DNA of 45,633 nucleotides from Chloroflexota bacterium (GTDB lineage: Bacteria > Chloroflexota > Anaerolineae > Aggregatilineales > Phototrophicaceae). The DNA lies in assembly GCA_026707225.1 (NCBI GenBank), contig JAPOXG010000006.1:1-45633 (forward strand), given 5' to 3'. Position 1 is the stretch's first letter. Each line of letters begins with the position of its first letter. The notes below the pieces were generated by a model. That model had not been told where the DNA came from, did no database searches, and worked only from the letters and a program-made list of their open reading frames with translations. The translations under genes were made by a program, and so were the position numbers. Below, one piece after another: positions 1-8,469 of this stretch.

Positions 1-55
1 GGAGAAGATCCTGAAGGGTTTCGTCGAGCCGGCGCGCGCGCAGCCGGCTGCTTGA
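1..55 (+). CDS. C-terminal end of an unidentified protein (5'-truncated by window)
   Basis: The first bases read in frame 2 as a 17-residue tail, EKILKGFVEPARAQPAA, ending at TGA (53-55). The codons are GC-rich like the rest of the window, which fits the end of a real gene, but the piece is too short to identify. It could be a chance open frame. Confidence 0.35.
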   Translation, partial: EKILKGFVEPARAQPAA

Positions 56-390
56 TACGTAATTCCAAATGTTGTATAAATGCCAAAGGGCTCGCCGTAT
101 AAGTCGCAAGCCCTTTGGAGCCGACGGCTCCCTAATCGGGTTCCGTCGCCTTCCTCTAATCCCGTCTGTCCAGAGCGGTCTAGAGGTTAGTGTCGGATCT
201 CACCAAACACCCACCTACAAGTTACCACAAAGTGAGACAGACATTCTATGCTAAGCGCAACTGTCCATACGACATGTATAAGGAATGAGCAAGGCAAGCA
301 GCGAGCCGGAAACGGTGCTTCTCGCCGCTTCCTGCCTTGCCGACTATCGTGCATTAGCCTATAGAAGAATTGGCTTGGCGCAGAGATAGC
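56..390. other. Gene-free 335-bp stretch with several hairpins
   Basis: No convincing gene is present. Two adjacent perfect hairpins occur: a 10-bp stem at 83-92/109-118 (CCAAAGGGCT with AGCCCTTTGG) and a 6-bp stem at 117-122/126-131 (GGAGCC, loop GAC, GGCTCC). A third, imperfect structure lies at 291-338 (AAGGCA with TGCCTT, and GCGAG with CTCGC inside it). The stretch separates the end of the leftmost gene from the 3' end of the convergent vanW-like gene. It may carry terminators for both or a structured RNA. It does not fold as a tRNA. Confidence 0.4.
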
Positions 391-2280
391 TTAATTCGAG
401 CCAACCGCCCCACCCTGCTCTTCATCTCTATTCTCCTCCACCTCCAGGCGCGGATCGCCCGGTGCCACCTCGAAGACCGCTTGCCAAGGCTGGTAGCGCG
501 TAAAGAGCTGATCGCGCTTGACCAAGGCGCCGGCGCTATCATAAACGTTGCGGTAAACCCAGACATCGGCGCCATCGGCCGCGTAATCGATCTGCCGCGC
601 CTGCCCGGCGGCCAGGTCGCCCGCTTCGACGAATTTGGCTTCCGGCGCCGGCACAATCTCGCTGATGATCGCGCTTTCGATCACGGTGCGCCAATGCCGC
701 GTACTATAGATGCGGAACTGCAGCGCGTCCTGCGCGCCCAGGAAACTGCTCTCGATCAGCAGATGGTAGGGCGTGTTATTCTGGAAGCGCAAGTCGACCT
801 CCGGCTGCCAGATCGCCGCATCCAGACCGGGCCCGGCATTGGCGTATTCATAATAGCCGACGCGATAGCCGTGGCTGTTGCGCTCGGTGATGGCGTAACC
901 GCCACCGTAAGCGGCGCGGAACATCGTCGTGCTGACTTGGCAGATGCCGCCGCCGATGCCGGTGACGGTGGCGCCGCCCAAGATCACGCTGCCTTCGAGG
1001 TAGCCCGCTTCCGGGGTGATATCGCCGAGATGATCGTTAAATGAAAACTCTTCGCCGGGCGCGATGATAATGCCGTTCAGCACCCCGGCGCCGAGGGCGA
1101 TATTGCTGCGCCGATTGGGCCAGGAGCCCCAATAATAGGTTGTCGCCTCCGATACCAGCTCGGTGATGCCGAGCTCCGCCGCCGTCAAACCCTCGTGGAA
1201 GCGAGGTGTTATCCGCTCGAAGACCATCGCCACGCGCCGATTCAGCGGGTCGAATATGGCCGCTTCCAGCCGCTTGATGGTCGCCTCGACATTCAGCTTT
1301 CGCCCCTCCGCTGATGAAGAGAGCGCGGTCAGCTGCCCGCTCTGCGGATCGAAGTCGAAGCGCCCGTCGACAGCCGGTTTGGACAGAGGCGGCGACAGCG
1401 TGCCCAGGTAGCGTTCCAGGGCGCGCAAGTCCAAGCCGACCTGATAGCGCCTTCCCTCGCCGGCCGCGTGCAGCGTCACCTCCAACGCCGCGCGAATCTG
1501 TTCTACGCTCACGATCCAGGGCCGCAGCAGGACGCCGTTGCGATCGGTCCCCATCAAGTGTATCGGCGTCGACAGCGCCGTCTCGATCTGGGCGGCCGCT
1601 TCCGCGACATTCCATCCCCGCGGCGGGCTTTCTTCAATGAGGAGGGCGATTTCGCGCGGACCGTCATCGGACAAAATGGCGGCTGAAAGCGCCAACAGCG
1701 CCGCCTCGACATCTAGCGCGCGCCCGGCCTGGCCGGGATTGATGCTGACGGTCATGCCATCCAGACGCAGCGAGGCGTCCTGCCGCTCGCGATTGATCTC
1801 AGCCGCGATGCCGCGCAGGAAGATTCGCGCCGGCGTAGGGTCGAAGGTGAGCGTCGCCGGCAGCGCCAGGCCATTAAACCAGGCGTCGGCTTGTTCGCGC
1901 AGGCTGCGGCGGCTGTCTCCCCGATGACCGATGCGGAAGGCGCGCTCGACCAGCGCTTCCGCCGCGAAGCTCAAGCCGAGCTCGCCCGCCGTCGCCGTCC
2001 AGCGGCGCTCGCCATCGCGGAAGGTATAGCTTAAGTCTTGCAGATCCTGATAGCGCGCCGTCAATGCCGCGAGCGCTTCCGCCCGCGTCAGACCGCCGAG
2101 TTCGACATCAGCGACGCGCACGCCGGGCACGACCCGATCTTGAATCGCGATCTGAAAGGCGAGCGCCCCGGCCAGCAGCAGCAGGACCAGCAGCGAGCCG
2201 CCCATGAAGGCGAGAACCGCCAGCCGCAACAAGCGCACCAGCCAGGGCGCTCTCGGCGCAGGATAGGGTCTGACTTTCAT
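391..2280 (-). CDS. VanW family protein with N-terminal membrane anchor and peptidoglycan-binding-like repeats
   Basis: A 629-residue protein. One membrane segment lies at about residues 14-46, rich in Leu, Ala and Val, after a short Arg/Pro-rich cytoplasmic start, so most of it is outside the membrane. The middle third matches the YoaR-type putative peptidoglycan-binding repeats that precede VanW domains ('GVRVADVELGGLTRAEA' is typical). The C-terminal VanW domain is clear from 'GEEFSFNDHLGDIT' and 'GGGICQVSTTMFRAA'. VanW was named from vancomycin resistance clusters, but most members sit outside them and have no proven biochemical role; a cell-wall role is inferred. It follows the sucrase/ferredoxin-like gene by 32 bp on the same strand and is probably cotranscribed. 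Length is normal for the family. The Shine-Dalgarno is weak, so the start is less sure than the family call. Confidence 0.9.
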   Translation of the reverse strand: MKVRPYPAPRAPWLVRLLRLAVLAFMGGSLLVLLLLAGALAFQIAIQDRVVPGVRVADVELGGLTRAEALAALTARYQDLQDLSYTFRDGERRWTATAGELGLSFAAEALVERAFRIGHRGDSRRSLREQADAWFNGLALPATLTFDPTPARIFLRGIAAEINRERQDASLRLDGMTVSINPGQAGRALDVEAALLALSAAILSDDGPREIALLIEESPPRGWNVAEAAAQIETALSTPIHLMGTDRNGVLLRPWIVSVEQIRAALEVTLHAAGEGRRYQVGLDLRALERYLGTLSPPLSKPAVDGRFDFDPQSGQLTALSSSAEGRKLNVEATIKRLEAAIFDPLNRRVAMVFERITPRFHEGLTAAELGITELVSEATTYYWGSWPNRRSNIALGAGVLNGIIIAPGEEFSFNDHLGDITPEAGYLEGSVILGGATVTGIGGGICQVSTTMFRAAYGGGYAITERNSHGYRVGYYEYANAGPGLDAAIWQPEVDLRFQNNTPYHLLIESSFLGAQDALQFRIYSTRHWRTVIESAIISEIVPAPEAKFVEAGDLAAGQARQIDYAADGADVWVYRNVYDSAGALVKRDQLFTRYQPWQAVFEVAPGDPRLEVEENRDEEQGGAVGSN

Positions 2281-2312
2281 CTATTGTCTCGGGCGCTGTT
2301 TCCGGCGAAGCG

Positions 2313-3248
2313 CTACATACCCGCCAGCATACGCACGTCGTGCTGCGGCATCGGTTTGGGCTCATCGCCGCAGGAGGTCTGCCGCGGCGCGGACATGCGC
2401 GTCCCGACTTCAGCGGCGGAGGCGCCGTTCGAGCCACGGAAGCTGATCCGACGCCGGCCGTCATTCAGGTCGGCAACCGCCGTCAGCCGCAGGTCCCCAA
2501 TGCCGTATTGGCGCGTGCTATCGCGGACGACCGCTTCGGCCGCCCCGGCCGCCAGATGCGCCGCTTCGTCCAAATCGTGGCCCGCGTAACAGCCGCGACC
2601 GCGATATTTGTGCGTCAAGATGTAGCCGGCGCGATGATTCATGAGCAGGCTCTCGACATCAAGCGGGGCGACATGCCCGTAGACGATGCCTTGCGGGAAG
2701 GCGATCAGCGTCGCCGCCATGCGATGCCCGCCGATATGGGTCGTCTGCCAGACGCGGTCGGGGCCGGCTTGGTCGGCCAGCGCCTGATACACCGGCGTCC
2801 CGTAAGCGGCGCAGCAAGGATCGTGCCGCCCATTGGTACAGACGGTGTAGAGCTCGTCGATTTGCGCCATCTCGTGCCCGTGCAGGCGTGGCGCGCGCTC
2901 TTCCGACAGGCTCGTCAGATCGAGCGCCAGCAGATCGGCGTAGTCATCCAGCTCGGCCTGGTAGATCTTGGGTTCATCTTGATTGGTTGCGGCGATGAAG
3001 AAGTTCTTGCCGTCGCCCCGCGGCCGGCGAATGAAGAGGATTTTCGCGCGCCGCAGGCCTTGAAGATGCCGCAGAATTGGCGCGAACTCACCGGCGCTGC
3101 TAGCCGCCTTGACGATGCTCCCGCTCCAGCCGCCGTATTTGGGCAAGTTGCTCTCGATCAGGAAAAAGGTATCGGCCGGCTTGAATGTGCCAGCCAGCGT
3201 TTCTTCCAGCGCGCGCGATTCTTCGGCGCAAGTCATGGTCATTTGCAT
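2313..3248 (-). CDS. Sucrase/ferredoxin-like (Suc_Fer-like) family protein
   Basis: A 311-residue cytoplasmic protein of the family that has a thioredoxin-fold [2Fe-2S] ferredoxin-like domain. The C-terminal half carries the family hallmarks: a Cys cluster in 'CTNGRHDPCCAAYG', then 'THIGGHRMAATLIAFPQG' and 'YGHV'. The N-terminal 'FFLIESNLPKYGGW' is also typical (usually LIE.PGPWG). The spaced Cys and His residues are the likely Fe-S ligands. The biochemical role of bacterial members is not settled; electron transfer is inferred from the fold. The start at 3248 has an AAGGG motif about 7 bp upstream; a second in-frame ATG three codons later is possible. The vanW-like gene follows 32 bp downstream. 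Confidence 0.88.
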   Translation of the reverse strand: MQMTMTCAEESRALEETLAGTFKPADTFFLIESNLPKYGGWSGSIVKAASSAGEFAPILRHLQGLRRAKILFIRRPRGDGKNFFIAATNQDEPKIYQAELDDYADLLALDLTSLSEERAPRLHGHEMAQIDELYTVCTNGRHDPCCAAYGTPVYQALADQAGPDRVWQTTHIGGHRMAATLIAFPQGIVYGHVAPLDVESLLMNHRAGYILTHKYRGRGCYAGHDLDEAAHLAAGAAEAVVRDSTRQYGIGDLRLTAVADLNDGRRRISFRGSNGASAAEVGTRMSAPRQTSCGDEPKPMPQHDVRMLAGM

Positions 3249-3333
3249 GGGAATCCCTTTTGGAGCTTGGCGGACGGTTCACGTCCAAGTCTACCATGAC
3301 CGGAGCGGGCGTCAAAACGGGGCGAGTCGCTGA

Positions 3334-3412
3334 ATGCTTCACCACAGAGGAACGGAGGAAACACAGAGGGCACAGAGGGTCGTTTGCCACAGAAGCACAG
3401 AGGCGCAGAGAT
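3334..3412. repeat. CACAGAG-type short repeat block
   Basis: The block contains several spaced copies of CACAGAG or close variants (CACCACAGAGG, ACACAGAGGGCACAGAGGG, AAGCACAGAGGCGCAGAG). Similar phrases recur at 29707-29731 (AAGCACAGAG) and 31120-31140 (GAGGCACAGA). This is a dispersed non-coding repeat, always in a gene spacer and next to a copy of the GGGGCGAC palindrome family. Confidence 0.6.
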
Positions 3413-3460
3413 TCCAGGTTAGGTTGGCGGCGGGTATGGGATCAAATGACGCGGACGACT

Positions 3461-3531
3461 CACAGAGTCGCCCCTACGGCAAGCTGGTGGCGCGGGAGGG
3501 CGACACAAGTCTCGCCCCTACAGACCTTGGT
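3461..3531. repeat. Degenerate copy of the GTAGGGGCGAC palindromic repeat
   Basis: Two half-elements lie in tandem. The first is GACTC-ACA-GAGTC followed by GCCCCTAC; the second is GGGCGACACAAGTCTCGCCCCTACAG read across 3499-3524. They match the right ends of the better-preserved elements at 18160-18232 and 26574-26649. The adjacent phrase TTGGTGGGGCGGG (from 3527) recurs near 31175. Confidence 0.6.
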
Positions 3532-3594
3532 GGGGCGGGATGCCTTCTGCGTTACAATTGGGAGGTCGTTCTTCCTTCGCTCGAGGAGCCGCCA

Positions 3595-4329
3595 ATGCCC
3601 AAGCTCTCCATCCGCAACCTCACGCTCAAACGCGGCGGCGCGACCGTCCTGCGCGACATTTCGCTGGATGTCGCTGAGGGCGAATTGCTGGTCGTCATCG
3701 GGCCCAGCGGGGGCGGCAAGAGCTCGCTGCTGCGCTGCGTCAACCGGCTGAACGACATTGAAACGGGCGCGATTCAATTGGACGGGCGCTCCATTTACGA
3801 CCAGCCCGTGACCGAACTGCGACGCCAGGTCGGCATGATGTTCCAGAAAACCGCCGCCTTCGAAGGCACGGTGGCGGACAATATCGCATTCGGCGCGCGC
3901 CTGCAGGGCGAGACGCTTTCCCGCGCTGCCATCCTCGATCTGATGGCGCAGGTCTCGCTGGAAGCGGAACTGGCGGACAAGCCGGCGTCCGACCTCTCCG
4001 GCGGACAGGAACAGCGCCTGGCCATCGCCCGCTCCCTGGCGCTAAATCCATCGCTGCTGCTGCTTGATGAGCCGACCTCGTCGCTCGATCCAATCGCCAC
4101 CAGCCACGTCGAAGAGTCGCTGATGCGCCTGCGGGAGCATACGAACTTGACGATGATCTGGGTATCCCACGCGATTGAGCAGGCGCGCCGCGTCGGCAGC
4201 CGCGTTCTCCTGCTTGATAGCGGGCGGGTCGTCCGCGAGGATACGGTCGCCGCCATGCTCGATCCGGAGATGGGCGACAGACGCGCCCTAGCCTTCGCCG
4301 AAGGCGACAGAGTCGGCTTGCAGACTTAA
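3595..4329 (+). CDS. fetA: ABC transporter ATP-binding protein, FetA (YbbL)-like
   Basis: A 244-residue ABC ATPase. It has Walker [10 protein letters not shown] near residue 37, a Q-loop in '[15 protein letters not shown]', signature [16 protein letters not shown], Walker B '[12 protein letters not shown]', and an H-loop in 'WVSHAIEQ'. Size and the post-Q-loop region fit the FetA/YbbL type, whose permease partner is FetB; in E. coli FetAB is implicated in iron export. A fetB-like gene occurs in this window at 11233, about 7 kb away on the same strand, which supports the call; PstB-type phosphate ATPases are the main alternative. The start was placed at 3595 because protein homology begins there ('[11 protein letters not shown]') with a GAGGAG motif at about 3582-3587. 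It converges with trmD: the stops share TTAA at 4326-4329. Confidence 0.75.
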   Translation: MPKLSIRNLTLKRGGATVLRDISLDVAEGELLVVIGPSGGGKSSLLRCVNRLNDIETGAIQLDGRSIYDQPVTELRRQVGMMFQKTAAFEGTVADNIAFGARLQGETLSRAAILDLMAQVSLEAELADKPASDLSGGQEQRLAIARSLALNPSLLLLDEPTSSLDPIATSHVEESLMRLREHTNLTMIWVSHAIEQARRVGSRVLLLDSGRVVREDTVAAMLDPEMGDRRALAFAEGDRVGLQT

Positions 4330-5060
4330 TCGCCCGCTTCGTCTTTCAACTGCGCGAGATAAACGCGGTCTTCTTCACTCAGCGGCGCGGTCTCCAACAG
4401 GTCCGGTCGGCGCTGCCAAGTGCGTTTCAGCGCTTGCCGCCGCCGCCAGCGATCGACCTCGGCGTGATGCCCGCTGGTCAAAACCGCCGGCACATGCAAG
4501 CCGTGGAACTCGGGCGGGCGCGTATAATGCGGACCTTCGAGCAGGCCATCTGCATGGCTGTCGCGGTGCTGCGCGCCCTCCGCGCCGAGCACGCCGGGGA
4601 TCAGCCGCACGACCGCGTCAATCAGCACCAGCGCCGCCAACTCGCCACCGGTCAGCACAAAATCGCCGATGCTGATTTCATCGCTGATGGCCAACTCGCG
4701 CGCCCGCTCGTCGACGCCTTCATAATGCCCGCAGACGAGGATGAGGCGCTCACGCCGGGACAGCTCCGCCGCCACTTGGTGCGTCAAGACGCGCCCCTGC
4801 GGCGACATCAGAATGACCGGCGTTTCGTCATGTTGCCGAATCGCTTCGATGGCGCGCGTCAAGACATCGGCTTTCAGGATCATGCCGCCGCCCCCGCCGT
4901 AGGGACTGTCATCGACCTTGCGCTGCTTGTTCGCGGCATGGTCGCGGATGTCGTGGACGCGGAAGTCGAGCAGTCCATGTTCGCGCGCCTTCCACATCAT
5001 GCTCTCGGACATGACGGCGCTGAACATATCGGGGAACAGCGTCAGGACGTCGATCTTCAT
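4326..5060 (-). CDS. trmD: tRNA (guanine-N1-)-methyltransferase TrmD
   Basis: TrmD transfers a methyl group from S-adenosylmethionine to N1 of G37 in tRNAs with a G at position 36, preventing frameshifts. The protein starts '[13 protein letters not shown]', the normal family start. It carries the trefoil-knot SAM-binding motifs '[12 protein letters not shown]', '[10 protein letters not shown]' and '[13 protein letters not shown]', then '[11 protein letters not shown]'. Length (244 residues) is normal. A longer start at 5087, directly after the upstream stop codon, would add nine residues and cannot be excluded. In most bacteria trmD lies in an rpsP-rimM-trmD-rplS operon; here it follows a sugar-isomerase-like gene, so that operon is broken up. 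Confidence 0.97.
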   Translation of the reverse strand: MKIDVLTLFPDMFSAVMSESMMWKAREHGLLDFRVHDIRDHAANKQRKVDDSPYGGGGGMILKADVLTRAIEAIRQHDETPVILMSPQGRVLTHQVAAELSRRERLILVCGHYEGVDERARELAISDEISIGDFVLTGGELAALVLIDAVVRLIPGVLGAEGAQHRDSHADGLLEGPHYTRPPEFHGLHVPAVLTSGHHAEVDRWRRRQALKRTWQRRPDLLETAPLSEEDRVYLAQLKDEAGD

Positions 5061-5087
5061 TGCCTTCAACCCGACCGCGGATTCCAT

Positions 5088-6425
5088 TTACAGCCAGTTT
5101 ACGTCCATGCCGAAAACCTTCGCCAACATTTTGAAGTCGGCCGCCGCCGCGCCTTGGGTCAGAATATAATGCTGCGACGTAATTTGGTCGAGCAAAGCCG
5201 GACCGTCCCCGACGCGGATGACCGCCGCGACTTTGGATAAGCCCGATTGCGGCGCGTGAAAATAGTCTTCCAAATCGCCTTCGATCACGGTCCAGCCAGC
5301 GCAATCCGGATTCAATTTGACCAGCAACATTTCACCAAGGGGCAGCCGCCCGTCAATGGCGCCGCCGCGCCCGTCAAAGACATCAATCACACTAGGGCGC
5401 AGCGCCCAGCTCTCAACTGCGTAGGATTGCGGCAGCACGCCCAGGTAACCGCAGTGACCGGCGAGCAGATAATTCCGCGCGTCGGCTACCTCGGGAAAAG
5501 CGCTAATGTCCATGTGGTCGAGCACCGGCTGCCCTGCCAGGAAGGGGTAGATATTGGTCATCACGGCCGGCGTCGCCAGACAGCGATCGACCAAATGCTG
5601 CGTCATCATGGACAAAGTGTCCGCCTCGCAGCCCCAAATCAGTTGATGGTCTTGATACAGCATGTTCCAGACGAGGCATGGCGTTGCCAGCATTGATGGA
5701 AACTCATTGATGCAGTTGATGCCCAGGCCTTGGATTTGCGGTTCTTCAGCGAGGATTCGCTTCAGCGCGACATAGAGGCGGAGCGTGTCGTCCAGCGCCT
5801 TATCGGGCACATTGACGATGGGCAGTCGCGGCTGCCAAACCTCCCATACCGACCGCAGCTGATCATCACTGACGCCGCGGACTGCTTCTGTCAGCTGCAG
5901 CAGGCTTCGCTCTTCTATTGAAATGCCAAAACGCTCGAACATGCGCTGGCTGTTTTCCCGCTGCCACCAGTAAAAGCGCTGGAACATATCGGCGTGCAAG
6001 CCAGCGCCGATGTCATCTTGAAAGACCAGAAAGCGCGACTGAGACAATTCCCGCTTGGCGGCGACGGCGCGGCAGAGGATTTCAGTTTGACGGAATTCGT
6101 AGGGCGTGAAGACATCAATGCCGGCGCTGCGCAGCCAACCGGTGATCTCCCAATCCCAAATCGCCGTCGAGCAGAATTCCGATGTCAAGACGACCATCGG
6201 CAGCGGCTGCGACCGGAAAACTTCCAGCATCTGATAGGCCGCGCCCGAGAGTTGAGGCAACAGGATCAAATCGGCGCTAGTTCGGCTCAGGTCTGCTCCG
6301 AAAGGCAGCGGCGCCAGAAACTGCGCAACGGGTTTCAGTTGATCACGCAAGCGCTCAAGCTGAGTATGGAAAGCTTGGCTTGCCTCCGTTCCAAAATACA
6401 GCGGCTGCAAATTCGCCCGCGTCAT
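5088..6425 (-). CDS. L-fucose isomerase-like sugar isomerase family protein
   Basis: A 445-residue cytoplasmic protein. The overall plan (N-terminal Rossmann-like part with 'ADLILLPQLSG', central 'GLGINCINEFP...CLVWNMLYQ', then 'WGCEADTLSMMTQHLV', and a C-terminal 'HAPQSGLSKVAAVIRVGDG' segment) resembles the L-fucose/L-arabinose isomerase superfamily, in which conserved acidic residues hold the metal. The family match is from pattern memory and the exact substrate is unknown. It diverges from the sugar ABC importer operon, with 192 bp between them, which fits a role in metabolising the imported sugar. A TATAAT on the minus strand at 6468-6473 is a likely -10. trmD follows immediately. Confidence 0.6.
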   Translation of the reverse strand: MTRANLQPLYFGTEASQAFHTQLERLRDQLKPVAQFLAPLPFGADLSRTSADLILLPQLSGAAYQMLEVFRSQPLPMVVLTSEFCSTAIWDWEITGWLRSAGIDVFTPYEFRQTEILCRAVAAKRELSQSRFLVFQDDIGAGLHADMFQRFYWWQRENSQRMFERFGISIEERSLLQLTEAVRGVSDDQLRSVWEVWQPRLPIVNVPDKALDDTLRLYVALKRILAEEPQIQGLGINCINEFPSMLATPCLVWNMLYQDHQLIWGCEADTLSMMTQHLVDRCLATPAVMTNIYPFLAGQPVLDHMDISAFPEVADARNYLLAGHCGYLGVLPQSYAVESWALRPSVIDVFDGRGGAIDGRLPLGEMLLVKLNPDCAGWTVIEGDLEDYFHAPQSGLSKVAAVIRVGDGPALLDQITSQHYILTQGAAAADFKMLAKVFGMDVNWL

Positions 6426-6467
6426 CGGCGCCCGGCTGTCCTAGATTCTGACCCATCGCTGAGAAGC

Positions 6468-6473
6468 ATTATA
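6468..6473 (-). promoter_or_regulatory. -10 element for the isomerase-like gene
   Basis: On the minus strand the hexamer is a perfect TATAAT, 42 bp before the ATG at 6425. No good -35 is seen at the usual distance, where the sequence is GC-rich. It lies back-to-back with the importer promoter at 6502-6530. Confidence 0.4.
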
Positions 6474-6501
6474 ACCCGTGCCGGCGCCTGCCGCGCAAGA
6501 T

Positions 6502-6530
6502 TTGACAAGGCGCATGCGGAAGCATATACT
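6502..6530 (+). promoter_or_regulatory. Sigma-70-type promoter of the sugar ABC importer operon
   Basis: A perfect -35 TTGACA (6502-6507), 17-bp spacer and TATACT (6525-6530) precede the first permease gene. The expected transcription start, near 6537, leaves about 80 nt of leader. The leader contains a tandem TTATCGA repeat. Confidence 0.7.
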
Positions 6531-6543
6531 TCAAAGCGATGTA

Positions 6544-6560
6544 TTATCGATTATCGATTA
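6544..6560 (+). promoter_or_regulatory. Tandem TTATCGA repeat, possible operator
   Basis: TTATCGA occurs twice head to tail and is followed by TTA. It contains two ATCGAT palindromes 7 bp apart. It sits just downstream of the predicted start of transcription, where a repressor could block the importer operon. No regulator gene is adjacent, so the binding protein is unknown. Confidence 0.35.
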
Positions 6561-6617
6561 AGAGATTCCTTGAATAGAGCATGGTGATTAAGTTTATTTT
6601 GAGGCGGTTCACGTAAT

Positions 6618-7553
6618 ATGCGGACCGGCGCCTCACCCAGGATGACGCTGCCAAATGTCGGCTTGCTAAATCCGCTGCATGGCTCGCGGCGCGTGAAGGT
6701 TTGGCTGGCGCTGCCGGCATTTGTTTTCATCATTGCCGGCATCATCTACCCATCAGGCTATCTCCTCTATAATTCGATGACGGCTTGGAGCCTGACCCGC
6801 CTGGATTTGGGGCAGACATTCATCGGTCTCGACAATTATGCCAAGCTGCTGGCCGATCAGCGCTTTTATTCTTCATTGAGCATCACCGCGACATTTACTA
6901 TCGCAACGACTTCGATTCAGACGGTCTTGGGCGTGAGCCTGGCGCTGCTGCTGAATCGCAATATCCGCGGCGAAGGTCTGGTGCGCACACTGCTGCTGAT
7001 CCCCTGGCTGACCGCGCCCTTCATCAGCGGCTTCAATTTCCGCTTTATGATGGCGCCAAACATCGGGGTCATCGCGCAGGTGTTGGAATTCCTCGGTTTT
7101 GACGCGATCACGCAGGCTTCGATTTTGGGCAGCCCCAAGTCGGCTCTCGGCGCTATTATTCTTGTACACGTCTGGAACGGCGTGCCGGGCACCATGCTGG
7201 TGGTCACCGGCGGCTTGAAGACGATACCGGAGGAACTCTACCTGGCCGCTCGCGTGGACGGCGCCGACCGCTGGCAGCTTCTCCGTTACATCACCTTGCC
7301 ACTGGTGCGTTACGCCGTGCTAATATCTGCCTTCTTGACGACGCTCTTCATCTTCAAAGCCTTTGAAATGATCTTCATCATGACCGGTGGCGGACCGGGA
7401 GATTCAACAGAAGTGCTGGCGGTATACCAATACTGGGTGGGAATCCGCACCTTGAATATCGGCTATGGTTCCAGCATCGCGGTGGTGCAGCTGGTCGTCG
7501 CATTCATCGTCAGCATCATCTACGCGCGTTTGATGTTCAGCCAGGCGGATTGA
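6618..7553 (+). CDS. Sugar ABC transporter permease (MalF/UgpA-like)
   Basis: A 311-residue inner-membrane permease of the CUT1 type. It has about six hydrophobic segments, the first near 'VWLALPAFVFIIAGIIYPSG' and the last near the C-terminus, and the EAA loop 'EELYLAARVDGADRWQLLRYITLPL' type motif that docks the ATPase. This is the first gene of the operon, with the second permease 1 bp after its stop and the binding protein third. The start at 6618 is preceded by GAGG at 6600-6603, rather far; an alternative ATG is at 6642. The operon has no ATPase gene, so it probably uses a shared MsmK/UgpC-type ATPase encoded elsewhere, which is common for CUT1 systems. Substrate is unknown; a mono- or oligosaccharide or glycerol-phosphate-type compound is inferred. 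Confidence 0.93.
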   Translation: MRTGASPRMTLPNVGLLNPLHGSRRVKVWLALPAFVFIIAGIIYPSGYLLYNSMTAWSLTRLDLGQTFIGLDNYAKLLADQRFYSSLSITATFTIATTSIQTVLGVSLALLLNRNIRGEGLVRTLLLIPWLTAPFISGFNFRFMMAPNIGVIAQVLEFLGFDAITQASILGSPKSALGAIILVHVWNGVPGTMLVVTGGLKTIPEELYLAARVDGADRWQLLRYITLPLVRYAVLISAFLTTLFIFKAFEMIFIMTGGGPGDSTEVLAVYQYWVGIRTLNIGYGSSIAVVQLVVAFIVSIIYARLMFSQAD

Positions 7554-7554
7554 A

Positions 7555-8382
7555 GTGGACCACAGAATGAGCCGCGCCAATCAACTCCTGACTTACGCCA
7601 TGTGGCTGTTCTTGCTGGTCGTATTTCTGTTTCCCATTTACTGGTTGGTCGTCAGTTCATTCAAAACCGAAGGTCAGCAATTCGCGATTCCGCCGATCTG
7701 GTTTCCCGCGCCGGCAACACTGGAGAATTACATTGAGCTTTTCAGCGACGCCAAGGTCATCAATTCCTTGAAGAACTCGCTGACGATCGCCGGCGTCACC
7801 TTGGCCGCGGTGGCGCTGCTGGGCATCCCGGCCGCTTATAGCATGGCGCGTTTTCGCGTTGGCGGTTCGCTGATGATGCTGGTGATATTCACGGCGCGGC
7901 TCTTGCCCCCGGTCGCTTACATCATCCCGCTATTCGCTATAGCGCGCGGCCTCAATCTCTATGACAAACATGAATCGCTGGTCGCGCTGTATACATTCTT
8001 CGCCTTGCCGCTGGCGATATGGATGCTGGTCGGTTTCATATCGGCGATTCCGGATGAGATAGAAGACGCGGCGATGATCGATGGCGCCTCGCGCATTGGC
8101 GTGATCTGGCATGTGGTTCTGCCCTTGATCCGCCCGGGCCTGGCGTCGGTTACCATATTTATGCTGCTGACATCCTGGAATGAGTTCCCGCTGGCGGTCA
8201 CGCTGACGGCGCGAAAAGCGCGAACCTTGCCCGTGACGATGTACACTTTCGTAACCAACCAAAACATCGCCTGGGGCGAGTTGGCGGCGGCCGGCGTCCT
8301 TTCAGCGACGCCGATTGTCATCGCCGGTCTACTGGTGCAGAAGCACCTGGTCATGGGGCTGGTGACCGGCTCGGGCAAGTAA
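7555..8382 (+). CDS. Sugar ABC transporter permease (MalG/UgpE-like)
   Basis: A 275-residue partner permease with six predicted membrane segments. The N-terminal 'FPIYWLVVSSFKTEGQ' is typical of MalG-like proteins, and the EAA loop reads 'DEIEDAAMIDGASRIG'. It forms the membrane heterodimer with the preceding permease. The GTG start at 7555 lies 1 bp after the upstream stop; an ATG at 7567 ('MSRANQLL') is an equally plausible start. The gene is followed by an 87-bp spacer with a small hairpin (ATCTTT/AAAGAT near 8428) before the binding-protein gene. Confidence 0.93.
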   Translation: MDHRMSRANQLLTYAMWLFLLVVFLFPIYWLVVSSFKTEGQQFAIPPIWFPAPATLENYIELFSDAKVINSLKNSLTIAGVTLAAVALLGIPAAYSMARFRVGGSLMMLVIFTARLLPPVAYIIPLFAIARGLNLYDKHESLVALYTFFALPLAIWMLVGFISAIPDEIEDAAMIDGASRIGVIWHVVLPLIRPGLASVTIFMLLTSWNEFPLAVTLTARKARTLPVTMYTFVTNQNIAWGELAAAGVLSATPIVIAGLLVQKHLVMGLVTGSGK

Positions 8383-8469
8383 ACTGAGAAGAGAAGGGAG
8401 GCTGATTATAAGCCAAGTCAGATCAATCTTTTTGTCCAAAGATCCCTATTCCTAAAGGAGATACAAACA

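Larger units (their letters stand above)
3249..3594. other. Gene-free spacer filled with dispersed repeat sequence
   Basis: This 346-bp spacer separates the divergent Suc_Fer-like and FetA-like genes. It contains a CACAGAG-type direct-repeat block (3334-3412) followed by palindromic fragments of the GTAGGGGCGAC family (3461-3531). An open frame crosses it into the ABC gene, but its residues are plainly repeat-derived and not ABC-like. A TACAAT hexamer at 3553-3558 lies 37 bp before the ABC start and is the best -10 candidate; no good -35 was found. Confidence 0.5.

Noticed and set aside
83..146. tRNA-like folding
   Set aside because: Stems do not match acceptor, D, anticodon and T arms, and there is no GGTTCGA T-loop.
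69..254. 61-codon open frame on the plus strand
   Set aside because: No Shine-Dalgarno, codon use unlike the window, and it overlaps two perfect hairpins.
3595..4329. PstB phosphate transporter ATPase
   Set aside because: No other pst gene is present, a FetB permease is, and the region after the Q-loop fits FetA better. Left open at low weight.
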